Assembly (NCBI RefSeq): GCF_030247195.1
Contig: NC_080671.1
Span: 431,148,539 to 431,212,538, forward strand
Origin: Topomyia yanbarensis
Lineage: Eukaryota; Arthropoda; Insecta; Diptera; Culicidae
DNA: 64,000 bases
Direction: 5' to 3'
Position 1 is the stretch's first letter, and each line of letters starts with the position of its first letter. This document shows, piece by piece, positions 1 through 11,789 of the stretch. Both the position numbers and the translations under genes were made by a program. The notes beneath the pieces are model-generated. The model searched no databases. It was not told where the DNA came from and worked only from the letters and a program-made list of their open reading frames with translations.

Positions 1-2300
1 TCGTCGTCGTCGTCACACCCGCGCAATGGGCCACCAACCACCAGCAAACATTTGTCCGTAAACAAGTGTCTCAAATTTGCACTTTTCAGTACCGTTTGTT
101 TATTTGTTGTAGCTACACCACAACCGGGCGGCGGCGGTCAGCTATTCATCCAATCCAGCTGACATCGCCGGTAGCAAAAACTTCCCGCCCGCAGTAAGCG
201 TGCGAGGCCATTAAACTCGGAATCCTTCAGGCACTCGTACGGTTCATGCCCCCTTTTCGTACACGGTGACGGGGAAACTTCAGAAATGGTTTGGCGTAGG
301 TCAGTTATGACACATACGAATCACACCGATACCGTAGGAGCCATCAACATCGGAGCGGCGGGAGGACTCCGAGCGTACTGGCCGACGCTTCTCGTGTTAC
401 TTGTCGGTGGAATCACCTTACGTTTGGTGTTTGTTGTATGTACAAATTCGACTTTTTTACTGAATTTCGTACTTTAGCGCAAACGATGCGTGGGTTTTTT
501 TGTCTATCTAAGGGTTTATTGCTGGTGTAGTTGTTGTTGGAAATGGATTTAAGCATGACAAGGGAAATTTGCGAGTCAAGGGTCAAAGATACTGCTTCGT
601 CAGTGACGAAGCGTCCAGACTCGGGTTGAATAATTTATCCATAAGTCTATAGTGAGAGAAACGAAGTTTTCCTGAATACTTTGAAACTTGTCAAATGATG
701 CGTAAGTGCACTTAAGTTTACTGGCGTCTAATTAGCTGGAATCAGCTGGAATGGAAATTAATTTCTGACATAGCTCGATATACATAACATATCTAATTGG
801 ATCTCTTTTAGAGATGAACAAATCTCTACAATTCACAAATAATTATAAAAGGATAACTAAACATTTTTCCTAGAGTTTTCAATTACATTACCATGCGATT
901 TTCAATTTGTCTAATTTTTGGACCTGTTCCTCGATTTGTTTTAACACTAGTTGGTGAACGATGATTGAAACTACTAAAATTCAGAACTTGTTGATCAAAA
1001 GAAGGAAAATTTTCCCACTGATACGAGAGCAATAGTAAACGTAAACATAATTGATAACTAAATTTCACCTAAGATTACCGTTGCCGTTTATTATTCCTAC
1101 GGATAATAAAATACATCTGTCATCTGTTTTGTAAACGGATTACAACAAATTGCTCTGACCAATGACTGAAACGGCTACGTTGCTCATGATAACACCACAC
1201 AATAGAATTGACCTATATCAAACAAAACTGCACCGAGCTGTACTTCTATTGGGGCTACAGCTGCCCAACAGTAATCAATTTTTAGTCGCAACCATATTAT
1301 CGAGTCAATTTGTTTTCATTTTTGAGACGTGTCCGTCAAGCATTTAGCAAGCCCACTTTTGCCCAGACGCTTCGTCACATGGTTGGTCAGTCACCTACCC
1401 AAAAGCAGCAGCAGCACCCACCACACCACAATTGGTCGGGTCGGTCGGTCGGTGTGAAAGCAGCCAGCTGAGAGTGTAGGGGTACAATTGGGTACTAGTT
1501 CGCATATTGTTGTTGTTCCTCTTCTTCTCTTTTCGGCGAGGTTACTTAATCTGATACGCGACAAGACAATGCCCTGGCGGGGGTTGGGTATGGATCAGTT
1601 TGTTGTCGGGGCGCGATAACTTAACTACATACGGCCGGAAAGAAGGGCGGTCGATGAACCCATCGGACGAATTTCGTTAAGCCTAAATTTGTGCGCGAAA
1701 TCGGTTGTCACTTGTATGTGCCTTCTACTGGTCGAGCAGCTTTCTGTCTCGTAAAATTAACGACGACGACGACGACGACGAAGCGATATTGAAAGGAGCG
1801 ATTGCGCACCACAGTATTCGGCAAGGTGGTAATTATTCCCCCTACTATTTGTCGTCCAAAATAAACAAATAGCATGCGTAAATTAGCACTTCTACCGAAC
1901 TTTCTTTTTATGGAACTGGAGTAGTTGGAATACGTCGACCGTGCAGCGAAAAACTGTAGCAATATACACACATGTCGATCATAATCTTTATGACATATAA
2001 GGGACCGTGCTCAAATTACATAGATTTCTTACCACTTTATTCATTATTACGTCTTCGGTATATACTGTAAACATTACACTTAATGCTAATGCTAGTGTCA
2101 ATGATAAAACTGTCTAATTGCCAACTTATAACTAGATTTAGTGGTATGGAAATCATAAACTAAAGCAGTTTCCTTGAATTTGCAACATCTGTCTACCGGA
2201 ATATTCTGGCCAAATACTGTACGGTGACAAGGAGGAACAAATAAATTCATCCTTGAGAGAATGTCGAGACAGTCAATATTCTTCGATAATACATCGAAAA
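1..2300. other. anonymous DNA with short microsatellites
   Basis: No gene was recognised. GC-richer patches at 1-400 and 1370-1650 have low-repeat, promoter-like composition. Short simple repeats occur at 1-14 (TCG), 1435-1457 (GGTC) and 1761-1781 (CGA). The small open frames here show no family features. They could hold a 5' exon of a neighbouring gene, but nothing proves it. Confidence 0.4.
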
Positions 2301-2469
2301 TGAACATTCTTTACAAAAAGATGGGTGGGTAATGTCTGCGACATAACCGGAGAGATGTAGAATACATAAGGAACACGTTCTTCAAATATGTTGATACTCA
2401 TTAGGATTTTCGGACAAAAGCTGATTTGGGCGAGGAATATTTCAAATTATTCTTTACAAAAATGATGGT

Positions 2470-2485
2470 GGTCCTGAAAAGGACC
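2470..2485 (-). terminator. histone-type 3' stem-loop 1
   Basis: GGTCCTGAAAAGGACC on the plus strand reads GGTCCTTTTCAGGACC on the minus strand. This is the 6-bp stem and 4-base loop of replication-dependent histone mRNA 3' ends. No recognisable histone coding sequence remains on its upstream (right) side, so this copy has lost its gene. Confidence 0.7.
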
Positions 2486-2933
2486 GGTTTTGTTGGCGTT
2501 GTTGGCCTTGGTGAGGGAGATGGCTAACGATGAAATTAATTGTTAGCATGAGGAAGTCGCGTAGTACTGGCCAATGGAAGAACAGATAATAATTGATTCC
2601 TGAAAATCAATTTTTCTTTATTCATGTAAATTATACATACTTACAAATCTAACAGAAGATTCCTGATCATATTTCTGAATCATTAGTGCGAACATTGTGT
2701 AATTTGGTTAAGTACAATGAAAGTTACAAACTTTCCAAACTCGACCTTCTGTTCATTCAGAAATATTGAAATGGGGTGTCGTGGTCACAATAAAAAAAGA
2801 TGGGTGGGTAATGTCTGTCACATAACCGGAGCGTCGTGATTTCAATTCGAGACGTTAATTTAAATCTAATAATATTCAACAGAATCACGTTTGAATGGGA
2901 AATTTTCAAATAATTCTCTATGGTAATAATGGT

Positions 2934-2949
2934 GGTTCTGAAAAGAACC
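2934..2949 (-). terminator. histone-type 3' stem-loop 2
   Basis: On the minus strand this reads GGTTCTTTTCAGAACC, a perfect histone stem-loop. It lies immediately downstream of the C-terminal part of an H3 pseudogene (2958-3150), the correct order for a histone gene. Confidence 0.8.
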
Positions 2950-2957
2950 TTTGGTAT

Positions 2958-3150
2958 CGGCGTTGGTGTTGATGGTGATGCGCTGGATCGTTGGATATTT
3001 TTGGCATGATAGTTACGTGCCTGGCGAACTGTTTTGTAGCCTCGAACAAAACGACAAGACTGGCTTCTTCGGGTACCATTACGGCTGAACTTTATAAGCT
3101 TAGCTCGACTTTAAAATCCTGCACAATCTCACGAATCAGACACTGGTAGG
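2958..3150 (-). pseudogene. histone H3 pseudogene, C-terminal fragment
   Basis: Read on the minus strand, this encodes an H3-like run from [20 protein letters not shown] through SAVM to a degraded VTIMP-containing tail. It matches the alpha-2/alpha-3 region of H3 (about residues 83-135). The tail is altered: the DTNLCAIHAKRV segment and the ARRIRGERA terminus are changed. Homology stops abruptly at about 3150, where spacer sequence shared with 6105 begins, so the N-terminal two thirds are missing. A histone 3' stem-loop follows in the right place. It cannot encode a full histone. Confidence 0.75.
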
Positions 3151-3156
3151 GCCATT

Positions 3157-3479
3157 TTGTTTGCTACTAGCACGGAGCTGCACAAAAAATCATTTAATGC
3201 AGTTAGTTCACGGGGGCTGCCAAAAAGCTTGAATAGAAGCATGCGACTTCAACGTTTCTCTTAAACACATGCAACAACACATTCGTTTTGGTAATACTGA
3301 TAATAACAGTAGAAAGGAATGGAAAAGCAGTGCACGAAACGAGCGAGAGGATAATTTAAATTTTTGTTCCGTGTGCAAGCTACTTCTTTCCACCCAACGT
3401 ATTATGTTGCTTGTTGAAAATTTGCTACACACCTTAAAATAAAAGTTTCAGTTTAACTCTCACTAGAACACAATTGATT
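3157..3479. repeat. histone-array spacer, copy 1
   Basis: This segment, beginning TTTGCTACTAGCACGGAG, is repeated with divergence at 6105-6516. In both places it leads directly into a histone stem-loop and an H3 pseudogene. It contains GGAATGG and CGAGCGAGAG words that recur in reverse orientation upstream of the H3 copies (about 3880-3930 and 6955-7010). It is probably a duplicated intergenic or promoter spacer of the old histone unit. Confidence 0.6.
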
Positions 3480-3495
3480 GGTCCTGAAAAGAACC
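3480..3495 (-). terminator. histone-type 3' stem-loop 3
   Basis: The minus strand reads GGTTCTTTTCAGGACC. It differs from a perfect stem by one G-U pair and sits just downstream of the H3 pseudogene at 3530-3805. Confidence 0.75.
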
Positions 3496-3529
3496 GTTGC
3501 TTTTATTGTAATTTACGCCCACTCCCACA

Positions 3530-3805
3530 AACCGACCAAGTAGGCATCAGTGGCTTCATTACGGCTGAGTTTTGTAAGCGTAGCTCGACTTTGAAGTAAT
3601 ACACAACCTTACGAACCAGACGCTGGAATGTTAGCCAGCGGATTAGTTGCTCCGTTGCCCTTTAGTTGGGGCGAAATACTAGCATGGCGACAGTTCCTGA
3701 TCGGTAGTTGGTTGCGATGGGCCACCAGTAGCTGGGGCACTTTTGCGGACCGTCATCATCGCCAACTGCTTTCCTCCGGTGGACTGGCTGCTTGCTAGTG
3801 CTTGA
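3530..3805 (-). pseudogene. histone H3 pseudogene, nearly full length
   Basis: At nucleotide level the minus strand follows an H3 gene from the ARTKQTARKS region to about residue 120. Recognisable blocks are a STGGK-like stretch, SAPATGG, a PGTVA block, a FQRLVR block and SAVM. Several small deletions and frameshifts interrupt it; for example, the APR part after STGGK is gone and stops appear near RRYQ. The extreme C-terminus is decayed into the stem-loop region. The upstream (right) flank carries AT-rich and CTCTCCCGCTCG words that recur at the next copy, probably the old promoter. It is clearly a dead replication-dependent histone gene. Confidence 0.82.
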
Positions 3806-4023
3806 ACGAATACGAATGATGAGAAAAACCGACCGACCAATATTCATATATGAAAACACAAGAAAGCACTACTATCGCTCTCCCGCTCGTTTTCGTGCCA
3901 TTCCTGTGCCTTTCCTTTCCGTTCGGCTACCAATGCTAGCATAACCAAAACGAATATTCTGTCTTTCCATCGCCTTCAATCTAGTGGCCAGTGCTAGCAA
4001 ACTTGCATGTTCAGTTTTTCAAT

Positions 4024-6013
4024 AACAACATTCCAACAATATTTTTTTTTTTTTTTTTTTTTTCAAGCCGTGTGGTGTCCGGCGGGCTGAAATCTTTTTG
4101 CACTATTTCAACCAAGAATAGAACCTCTGGGAACTGCTCCCATGTCGTAAGAGGCGACTAACAACATGCTAGGAGTTCCTAGGCCGAGGTTTTGTTCCGT
4201 ACCGAAGACTTAATCTGGGCGGACCTTAAGGTTTTCCATATTACCCTCTTTCCAGTCTGTATTTAGTGAATCACTGACATATACCTTTTCTGATTCGCCT
4301 TTCTTGATTGTGTACCAACGTTTTAAGTTTCTTCTGGCGGTTGTATATTAGCCGTAAATGACGAAATCTAATTCTACACTAAGTAACAGAATATATTAAT
4401 ATACCGGCACTTCCACGCCAAGGTTTAACTTCCAAAGCTTTGGCTTAAAAACCGTTTTTAAAAAATGGAAACTTTCATGCAGGAAATTTATTGAATTGGC
4501 CTAAGATGGAGCTGTCGAATTTCACAAAAAGCTTTTTATGTTGCAAGTGATCTGTAGTTGTGTTAAATTAGGTATTTTTCTATTATATTTGGAACCGTCT
4601 ACCGACAAATCTACATTTACGAATACCTCCAAAAGTGACTTCTTGAGGTCTCATGAAGGCCTGACACTAGCTTTATGATACTTTTGCTTTTCTAAACAGT
4701 AATAAAAATCTCAACATTCAAGAACTTCACTTTGTCAGAAAATGTAGGGCCATCGGAAGCTAAAACTTCGTAAAATCGCACTCCTGGTCCTTTTTTCAGT
4801 GCAGTACTCTACGTCACTCGTTCAAATTTGCACCGCTCTTATGGTAGTCGGTATTTGCTAGTATTACTGTTCTCCCATCCATTCTGGTAGTCAAACGGTG
4901 GGATAGCAAAATTCTTACAAGTTTCCTATCTCATGCCTCCACGCGATTCTAAGTCTATTGATGACATTTGGTCCTTAGACCGCAGAATGAGAGGGTGCGA
5001 ACAGAATGAGAGGGTGCGAACAGATCTAGTCGAGAAAACATTGCCGTAAAAATGAATAGTTGATCGGAAATTAGCCCCAATACGACTAATCTGACTAGTA
5101 TCTATGAACACGGCTCAATACGTATTGAAAATTCGCCGCGTCTGTTTTTATGAACCTAATTTAAAGCTCCGTTATTGCTAACAAGCCCGTGCATCAGATT
5201 AACAATCCTTTATATTTCCCTTCAGTGTTCGGTATTATCGCTCGTATACTTGTATTCCACAAACAATCCGATATGGAAAATAAGAAATACTTTCCTTGAT
5301 TTATAACATCTCGCGCTATTTTTGCCAGTATAATATGCTGTCACTTGGTAGTTTTCAAGCCAATAAATATATCGTAGAGAAGAAGTAGCGAGTTCTGTCC
5401 AAATACTGTTGCAATAAATAGTGATCCGGCCCATTACGCAGATAAGATTAGCTTTTCCAGGCAATACTCCCACGATCGGCTGTGTGGAGTTCAAATTGTT
5501 TTTGTTTAGGGAACATAGTATACTCTCGGTAGCCGGCTGCCCAGAGTTTAAAAATAACCAAAAACTAAACAAGATCATCTCTTTTTCGAGTGATCGTGCA
5601 CTCGAAGACTAACTAAACAACTACCTAATAAAATATGCTTTACAGGTCGCATCGTTTGCTTGGAGCGAATCCTAGACCTGATACCCTTCCAAACCACCAA
5701 CTCCGCGACACCTATGGAAGAGTCTGATGAATCGTCGTCCTTCCGTTAAGTAGGTGGAGCATCAACACTTCCTGTCTACCTTATCCTTTATCCTTCCCCG
5801 TGAACGATGGAGATGGGGGCGGCCGGCAATGATGGCTATCATGCTGTTGAGGTTTTAATATGGGTCGGATTGGTATGAATTCCTACTTACCACTTCCTAA
5901 GCAACTCTTATTAGATAATCAGCAGTCAAACATGATGAAGTCAGTGTGCAATCCGCCAAAATCATCGTCACAACGCAACGCAACGCAACGCAACAACATT
6001 CCAACAATATTTT
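4024..6013 (-). mobile_element. 1.95-kb retroposed insertion with 22-bp target duplication
   Basis: The same 22 bases, beginning AACAACATTCCAACAAT, occur at 4024-4045 and 5992-6013 and flank the insertion exactly. On its left side is a run of 18 T (4046-4063 beyond the duplication), that is, a poly(A) tail of a minus-strand element. The right (5') end carries CAACG repeats (about 5970-5991). This is the hallmark of target-primed retroposition. The body has no long ORF; the longest minus frame (5578-5222) has no recognised domain. The 3' part contains a CATGTCGTAAGAGGCGACT word (plus strand). The 5' half (4890-5951) recurs at 62616-63645. It could be a non-autonomous LINE-like element or the retrocopy of a long non-coding RNA. 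Confidence 0.75.
4890..5951 (-). repeat. dispersed repeat, copy 1 (pair with 62616-63645)
   Basis: From GTCAAACGGTGGGAT to GTCAGTGTGCAA this segment is closely repeated 57 kb away. Copy 1 carries an internal tandem duplication of an AGAATGAGAGGGTGCGAAC unit (about 4982-5022). It corresponds to the 5' half of the retroposed insertion described at 4024-6013. Confidence 0.85.
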
Positions 6014-6104
6014 CAAAGAATGTTGCAGATTTGAAAAGAAGGAAGCAGAAGATTTTCACAAATTTAAATTCTTTTGTTTTATTTGTTAGCGCTGATAAAG
6101 GCTA

Positions 6105-6516
6105 TTTAGTTTGCTACTAGCAAGGAGCTGCACAAACAAATCGATTTATGCAGTTAATCAACGGAGGCTGCCAAAAAGTTCGAATAAAAGCATGTGACTA
6201 GTGTACTTTGCATGTTCTATATTTTATCAATACTAGAGAGGATCAATAAAATAATTCAAATTGTTATAGCGACATGCAATTGTGGCAACACTGGCCATGA
6301 GATGGTGGGGGAACACGCACATTCGTTTTAGTTATGATGGTAGTAGCAGCAGAAAGGAATGGAAAAGCAGTGCACGAAAACGAGCGAGAGAAGATAATTT
6401 AAATTCTCTTTCTTTCTTTCCACACATCGTATTTCTTATATTGCTTTCTGAAAATTATTTGTTATACACCATAAAATGTAAATTTCAGTTTAACTCTTAT
6501 TAGAACACAATTAATT
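6105..6516. repeat. histone-array spacer, copy 2
   Basis: This is a diverged copy of 3157-3479, with the same opening TTTGCTACTAGCA and the same GGAATGGAAAAGCAGTGCAC block. It ends at a histone stem-loop. Together the two copies show that the H3 unit was tandemly duplicated before the retroposon inserted. Confidence 0.65.
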
Positions 6517-6532
6517 GGTCCTGTAAAGAACC
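6517..6532 (-). terminator. histone-type 3' stem-loop 4 (one loop substitution)
   Basis: GGTCCTGTAAAGAACC is a histone stem-loop with one changed loop base and a G-U pair. It lies immediately downstream of the third H3 pseudogene. Confidence 0.7.
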
Positions 6533-6554
6533 GTTTATTGTTTTATTGCGGGAG

Positions 6555-6885
6555 CATAATTCAGACGCACTCCCCGCGGACACGGTGAGCTAGAAAGCAC
6601 TATTTTGCATTCTCGAACAAACCGACCAAGTAGGCATCGTTGGCTTCTCGGGGCATCATTACGACTGAGCTTTGTAAGCGTAGCTCGACTTTGCAGTCCT
6701 GCACAATCTCACGACCCAGACGCTGGAACGATAGCCTACTCTGTTGCCCTTTAGTTGGGGCGAAATTCTTGCAGGGCGACAGTTCCTGATCGGGTTGCGA
6801 TGAGTCACCAGTAGCTGGGGCACTTTTTCCGCCGTCGTCATCGCCGACTGCTTTTCTTCGGTGGACTGGCTGCTTGCTAGTGCTT
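6555..6885 (-). pseudogene. histone H3 pseudogene, third copy
   Basis: The minus strand again follows H3. A decayed KQTARKSTGGK start lies near 6885, then an SAPATGG block, a FQRLVR block, the [13 protein letters not shown] region, [13 protein letters not shown] and a short RVRGE-like terminus. Frameshifts, in-frame stops and a deletion of the DTNLCAIH segment make it non-functional. Its right flank (6900-7050) keeps TATATAA and CGCTCGTTCTCGTGCC promoter-like words shared with the copy at 3530-3805. Histone stem-loop 4 follows on the left. Confidence 0.8.
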
Positions 6886-7439
6886 GAACGAATACGAATG
6901 ATGAGAAAAACCGACCGACAGATATTTATATAATCGCGCTAATATGCACTACTATCGCTTTCTCGCTCGTTCTCGTGCCGTGCATGAGCCTTTCCTTTCC
7001 GTCCGGCTTCTAATGGCCTAACCAAAGGAATATGCCGTCTTTCCCCCACCAAGTGCTCTCGTCAAGCAACCCAATGCGAATAACCATACGAACAAACATG
7101 TAATGGACCTATATATAAACTTTTCATTATTTTATTGTTCGGTTGGTCTACCATAACGACGGCTCTGTGCGGGATGGGCTGAAAATTTTCACTTTTCCGA
7201 GTCGTTTTCGAAAGATTTTTCAAAACACATTTTTTTTGTTATTAGTACATGTTATACATACTTCAAATTTTAATACAGCATAGAGGAACATATTTGCAAC
7301 AAATTGGTCTAAAAATCAAATCATTCTGTTAAGTATGATAAAAGTTATTAACGTTCAAAATCTGACGCGGCGCCGCAGCCGATATTTTGAAACGGGACCC
7401 CTATATTGAAACCTTAAATGTATTCTACATTAAAAAAAT

Positions 7440-10400
7440 GCGGCGTGACTCCAGCGTTGACAAATTACTATACGGCGGAAGATGGATAGGGTTGTTCCAA
7501 TGCAGTTTTCTGAGAGTAAATCGTACAAAGCTTCTCCGAATGCACTCTAGCCGGTTATTTTAAACGTCGTTGTATGGCGCCCATATTTGTACAGCATACT
7601 CCAAGGCGCTCCGGACTAGTGCGCAGTAAAAAATTTAAATACGTAGAAATCCACAAAATCGACTGCGTTTCGTTTTAGAAACCGCAATGTTCCAAAAGCT
7701 TTCGCCGTTGTTACAGTGATGTGGTCGGCGTCGAATAATACTCCCAAATCATGGATATAATCCTCCATCTCGCTGGTACAGGCTTGAAGGGTATATTCGC
7801 AACGCCTTAGAATTGCCAAAAATCTTACATTTATCGATGTTTATCTGCAAGCACCATATTAGCTGCATTATGTTGAACCACAGCAGAGTCAAGTCCGGAG
7901 GCAATTGAACCAATAATTTTCCGATCATCGTCACATACCAGTTTTCCAGTCTTGATGCGGGCGCAGAGATCGTTGATGAATAAGAGAAAGATCAGTGGCC
8001 CTAGATGACTTCCTTGAGGCACACCGACTGGCGTTTTTTGACTGCCCTTGAGCTTGTGGTACCAATTCTAACGAAGGCGGATCGTTGTTAGAAGTAAGAA
8101 TGCAACCATCTGGTTACCCATCCAGGAAAACCTAGTCGATCCAGTTTCAACAGCAACGTTGTGGGGCATTTTGTTGAATGCTTTCGTGAAACCAAAATAT
8201 ATAGCGTCCACTTGTTGACGCTTCTCTACAGCTACAACTAGAAAACTTGTGTGCACCATCAAGTTCGAAGTGGCGAAACGTTTTTTCAAAAATGAAGCAG
8301 TCTACATCGCATTGTAGACTAACTTCTCCGAAACTTTAGCCAGGCAGTACAGCAGCGAGATTCCTCTGTAGTTTTCAACATAGTGCGTATTTCCAGCCAT
8401 ATTAATAGGAACTACAGCAGCTTCTTTCCATACACTTGGGAAAACCTTTTCTGAGATTGAACGTTGGAAAATATTACTTACTGGTGCAGAAAGTGCTCGG
8501 GCACAATGTCTTATGAGCACAGGAGACAAGCAGTCCGGATCAGGCCTTTTCAACGCTTAATATATCGGCATCATTTACGTTAGGAAGAGGAAGGTTGATA
8601 TTATGCGTTGACAATGTTTCAAGGTACTGTTGCGATGGACCGACAGAAGGGCTGGTAAATATATCTCGGAGGTGATTTGCAAAAAGGTGAACCGACTCGG
8701 CTGCGGACTGTTAATTTTCGTCTCGAAGGTAGACACATTTTCTAGTATATCCCTGGAACGCTTTCTGCTATTTATAAACGTCCAAAATGTCGAGGGATTA
8801 TTTCGAAAGCTGCGTTGAACTTGGTTCAGATATTTCCCGAATGCACTATTCCTGACTGTTTTATATTGCAGTTCAGTTTGAATAGTTTTGTTGTCGTCGG
8901 CCCTATGATGTAAGTATCGTTTTCGTTGTTTTCGGAGTACGTTGGTTAGGCGACCGAGCTCGGCGTTCCACCGCAAAAGCTTACAATCTGCTTTTCTACT
9001 GACATGTGTTTTAGGAGCATTACGGCGAAAAATCTCATTTATGGCATCATAGAGCAGACTGATCTAAATCATCTCCAAATAGCATGCATCTCACAAGAAA
9101 TTGAGTGCACCAATGGTCATCGAGACTTCATCGAAGTTGCATCGAGTAAAGGCAAAGTTGAGATCGTCGTAAACTGTATCAAAAGCTTCACAATCATCGG
9201 AACGCATATCAAATCTTAAAACAAAGGGTTTATGGTGACGGTCTACCTTCAGTATAGATGTCGGTGGCTCAATCAGTTCGAACACCTCCGTGTCGTTAAC
9301 GAAAGCTAGGTTGAGGGTCCGTCCATTCACGTTGCTAAGAGAGCAGATTTGATACAAGCCACCAGCGACCAAAGTTTATGTGATGGCAGTCTCTTGTTTC
9401 GATGTCGCATTTTCAAGAAGGTAGCCCATATAATCTTCATCGAAAATCCACCGGAGATGAGGGAGATAACAAATACATTGTCGCGCCTATTAGCTTTGTC
9501 CAGAATGCTTTTGACTGCAGAGACATGAACATTGTGCAAGTCAGGATCACTTTCGGCCTCAAATAAATGCAGCAAATATATTTCTTTATCGCTATAAGAA
9601 CATCACCTCCACGCCTTAGATGACTGGTAGAACAGTTGCGATCGCATCGGTAGATTGCGTAGTTCGTCGTTAGCTCGGCGTTTAATATATCGTCAGGTAG
9701 CCAGGTTTCGGTGAGAACGATAATGTCGTAGTTGCAGAAAGTGAGTGTAAGTGTAATTCCTGCATTTTTGTTCTCATTCCACGAACGTTCTGGTAGTAGA
9801 CGGACAGGAAATCTGGTGTTAAACGTGACGGTGTGCTATAAATCAAAAGGGTATCAGAGCGCAGATCATTATTTAAAGCAAAATACTCGCCTGAGAAGGG
9901 AGTTTGGAAGACGACCTCCGAACGCAGGACCGGGACGACTAAGCTGGTCACTGGCTGATAGCGTGACTGCGCCGGAGCACTCGGAGGCTTCCGTAGTACT
10001 GTATAACGGGCGTCCCGGTGATAGTGGCCGCAAACAAAGCGTACCTTCATTCAGCTGGTTCAAACCATTAAAGAGCACGACCGGGTCAGGAGGGTTGCGT
10101 CGAAGCTGTTGTGTTTAGCAGCAGCCTGTAGTGGGAGGCATTCTGAGCGAGCAGAAACGATGCGATCGAACTTTCCACTTAGACATTGAAGTTCGTCAGG
10201 CAGGTTTGCAATGATGGTAGAATCAAACGAGTTGTGTTTGTCAACAGAATGAAATTGAGATTTGTTTCGAGGGTGTGCAGAATCTTAAACTGCTTGGGAA
10301 CGACATATACCCTCCTTGGCTTTATCTGACACGGAAGGAGTCGCCGATTCGTCAGATAGGTTGATCGCCGAGGAAAATAGAGTTAGAAAGACGAGTTTTC

Positions 10401-10600
10401 CAGAATAGCGATGAGCTACAGACCACCACTCAATGAAATTCTCTCTACAGTAATCCTGATTACTGATCGTTGGGTTGATAGAATAAATTCCGTGGGGTGA
10501 TTCCCAGGACGTCACGAGTGTCATAATCCATCTTGACCCATACAATGTGGAACGAACTTCCGCAGTACCCACGACACTTTCGAACAGTCGATACAAGCCA
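7440..10600 (-). mobile_element. Jockey-like LINE, frameshifted pol relic
   Basis: Minus-strand fragments in order match a mosquito Jockey-type polyprotein. YYQNVRGMRTK (about 9780) is the endonuclease start; NVNGRTLNLAFVN (about 9320) is the endonuclease end. A basic linker lies at 8976-8575. Then come reverse-transcriptase blocks LSPVLIRHCA and VENYRGISLL (8553-8302), DAIYFGFTKAF (about 8190) and PQGSHLGPLIFLLFINDL (about 8020). The catalytic box is GKLVCDDD in place of a normal YADD, and RSALEYAVQIWAPY lies at about 7600. Frame changes and stops separate every block. The 10285-10596 frame may be the tail of ORF1, but I do not recognise it. No target duplication was found. Confidence 0.88.
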
Positions 10601-11280
10601 TGCTTTTGAGCGTAGAAATAACGCCTAGTGGTTATGCAATATGTGCAGAAAAATAATTCTAACAGTTATGATAACGTGTGTCAACAGAAGCGATCTTGGA
10701 CGCAACGTGTGATAACTCAGCTATCCACCAGAAGAGGTCGCTTTTGCCCAAAAAATTAAGCGCGACGTAGTGTACAGTGATAACGTCAAGTGAAAACAAA
10801 ATATCACAAACAAAACTATCATTTTCACGAATCAACACATCCAGATATAATCCTGCTTGAAGTCACGAAACTTCAAAGCACTCGTACGAACGAGAAAAAC
10901 AGATGAAAAAATAAAAATAAAAGAAGTAGTGATTGTAAAAAACTAAAAATTAAAAAAAAAACTTTCAGCTCTATTGATGACCGGAAAATAGCAAACAGTG
11001 ATGCCAAACGAAATCCCTTTCATAGCATTTTGTCGCAAAATCCGAAACTCCATCTTGAAATCAACATTTTGCGTTACGTGATTTACGATGATCATTTAAC
11101 AAAGGGGAATTGTGGGTAACATGGACACATTCATATCCAATAGCTGGTTATGCTCAATATTATTCTACAAATGTCTATTACATGCTTATTACACTTGGCA
11201 CATATCAACAAGGGTACGACTGCCACGAGCCTGATGCGCAACATGTCGACGATGACACATTTGGAACAAAAATATAATAT
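10600..11280. other. AT-rich DNA, nothing recognised
   Basis: This lies next to the 5' side of the LINE and may include its 5' UTR (about 10600-10980). No coding or repeat signature was identified. Confidence 0.35.
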
Positions 11281-11282
11281 TT

Positions 11283-11700
11283 AAATAGATAAATCAGCAT
11301 GAGTTAAATGTTATCTTCGTGTTAACATATTTTGGAATGCAGTGGGGTGGGGCGATTATAAGCGTGGAAGGGGTTGTGAGGGAGGTCTAGTTGGTGAAAA
11401 TGGGTTCAATCATCACCGAATAACCGATGTGATTTTAATTCTGGAATATGAAACTGGGCCTTTCGGAAATGTTGATAGTGGACAATCTATACAAAAACTC
11501 AATAAGTGATTTAGACCTACAAATCGAAATAATTTGATGCCCATTTCAATGGATTTTTAACATTTGAAATATTACGATTGGATCGGTGTATACGAAAAAT
11601 TCCTATGTAACCGTAGTAACCAAACTGTAACTTCGGAACCAAAAGTCAGATCTTAATGAAATTCAATAACAGTCAACAAAAGTATGCGTAAATGTAAATG
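11283..11700 (+). repeat. dispersed mosquito repeat, copy A (pair with 55150-55800)
   Basis: The sequence from AATCAGCATGAGTTAAATGT to the CTTCGGAACCAAAAGTCAG block is repeated with divergence at 55150-55800. Both carry the modules ATCACCGAA.AACCGAT, GATAGTGGACAAT and CATTTCAAT. The family has no coding capacity that I can see. Confidence 0.7.
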
Positions 11701-11789
11701 ATAAACAAATACAATAAAATAACACATTTTTCATGAAAAGAACAGAAATAACTCATTCATCGTTATTGCGAAGAAATTCTCGCGCTTTT

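Noticed and set aside
5222..5612. 118-codon minus frame and its plus-strand shadow, also found at 63112-63300
   Set aside because: They lie in a repeat; the repeated plus frame carries indels between copies and neither has a recognised domain.
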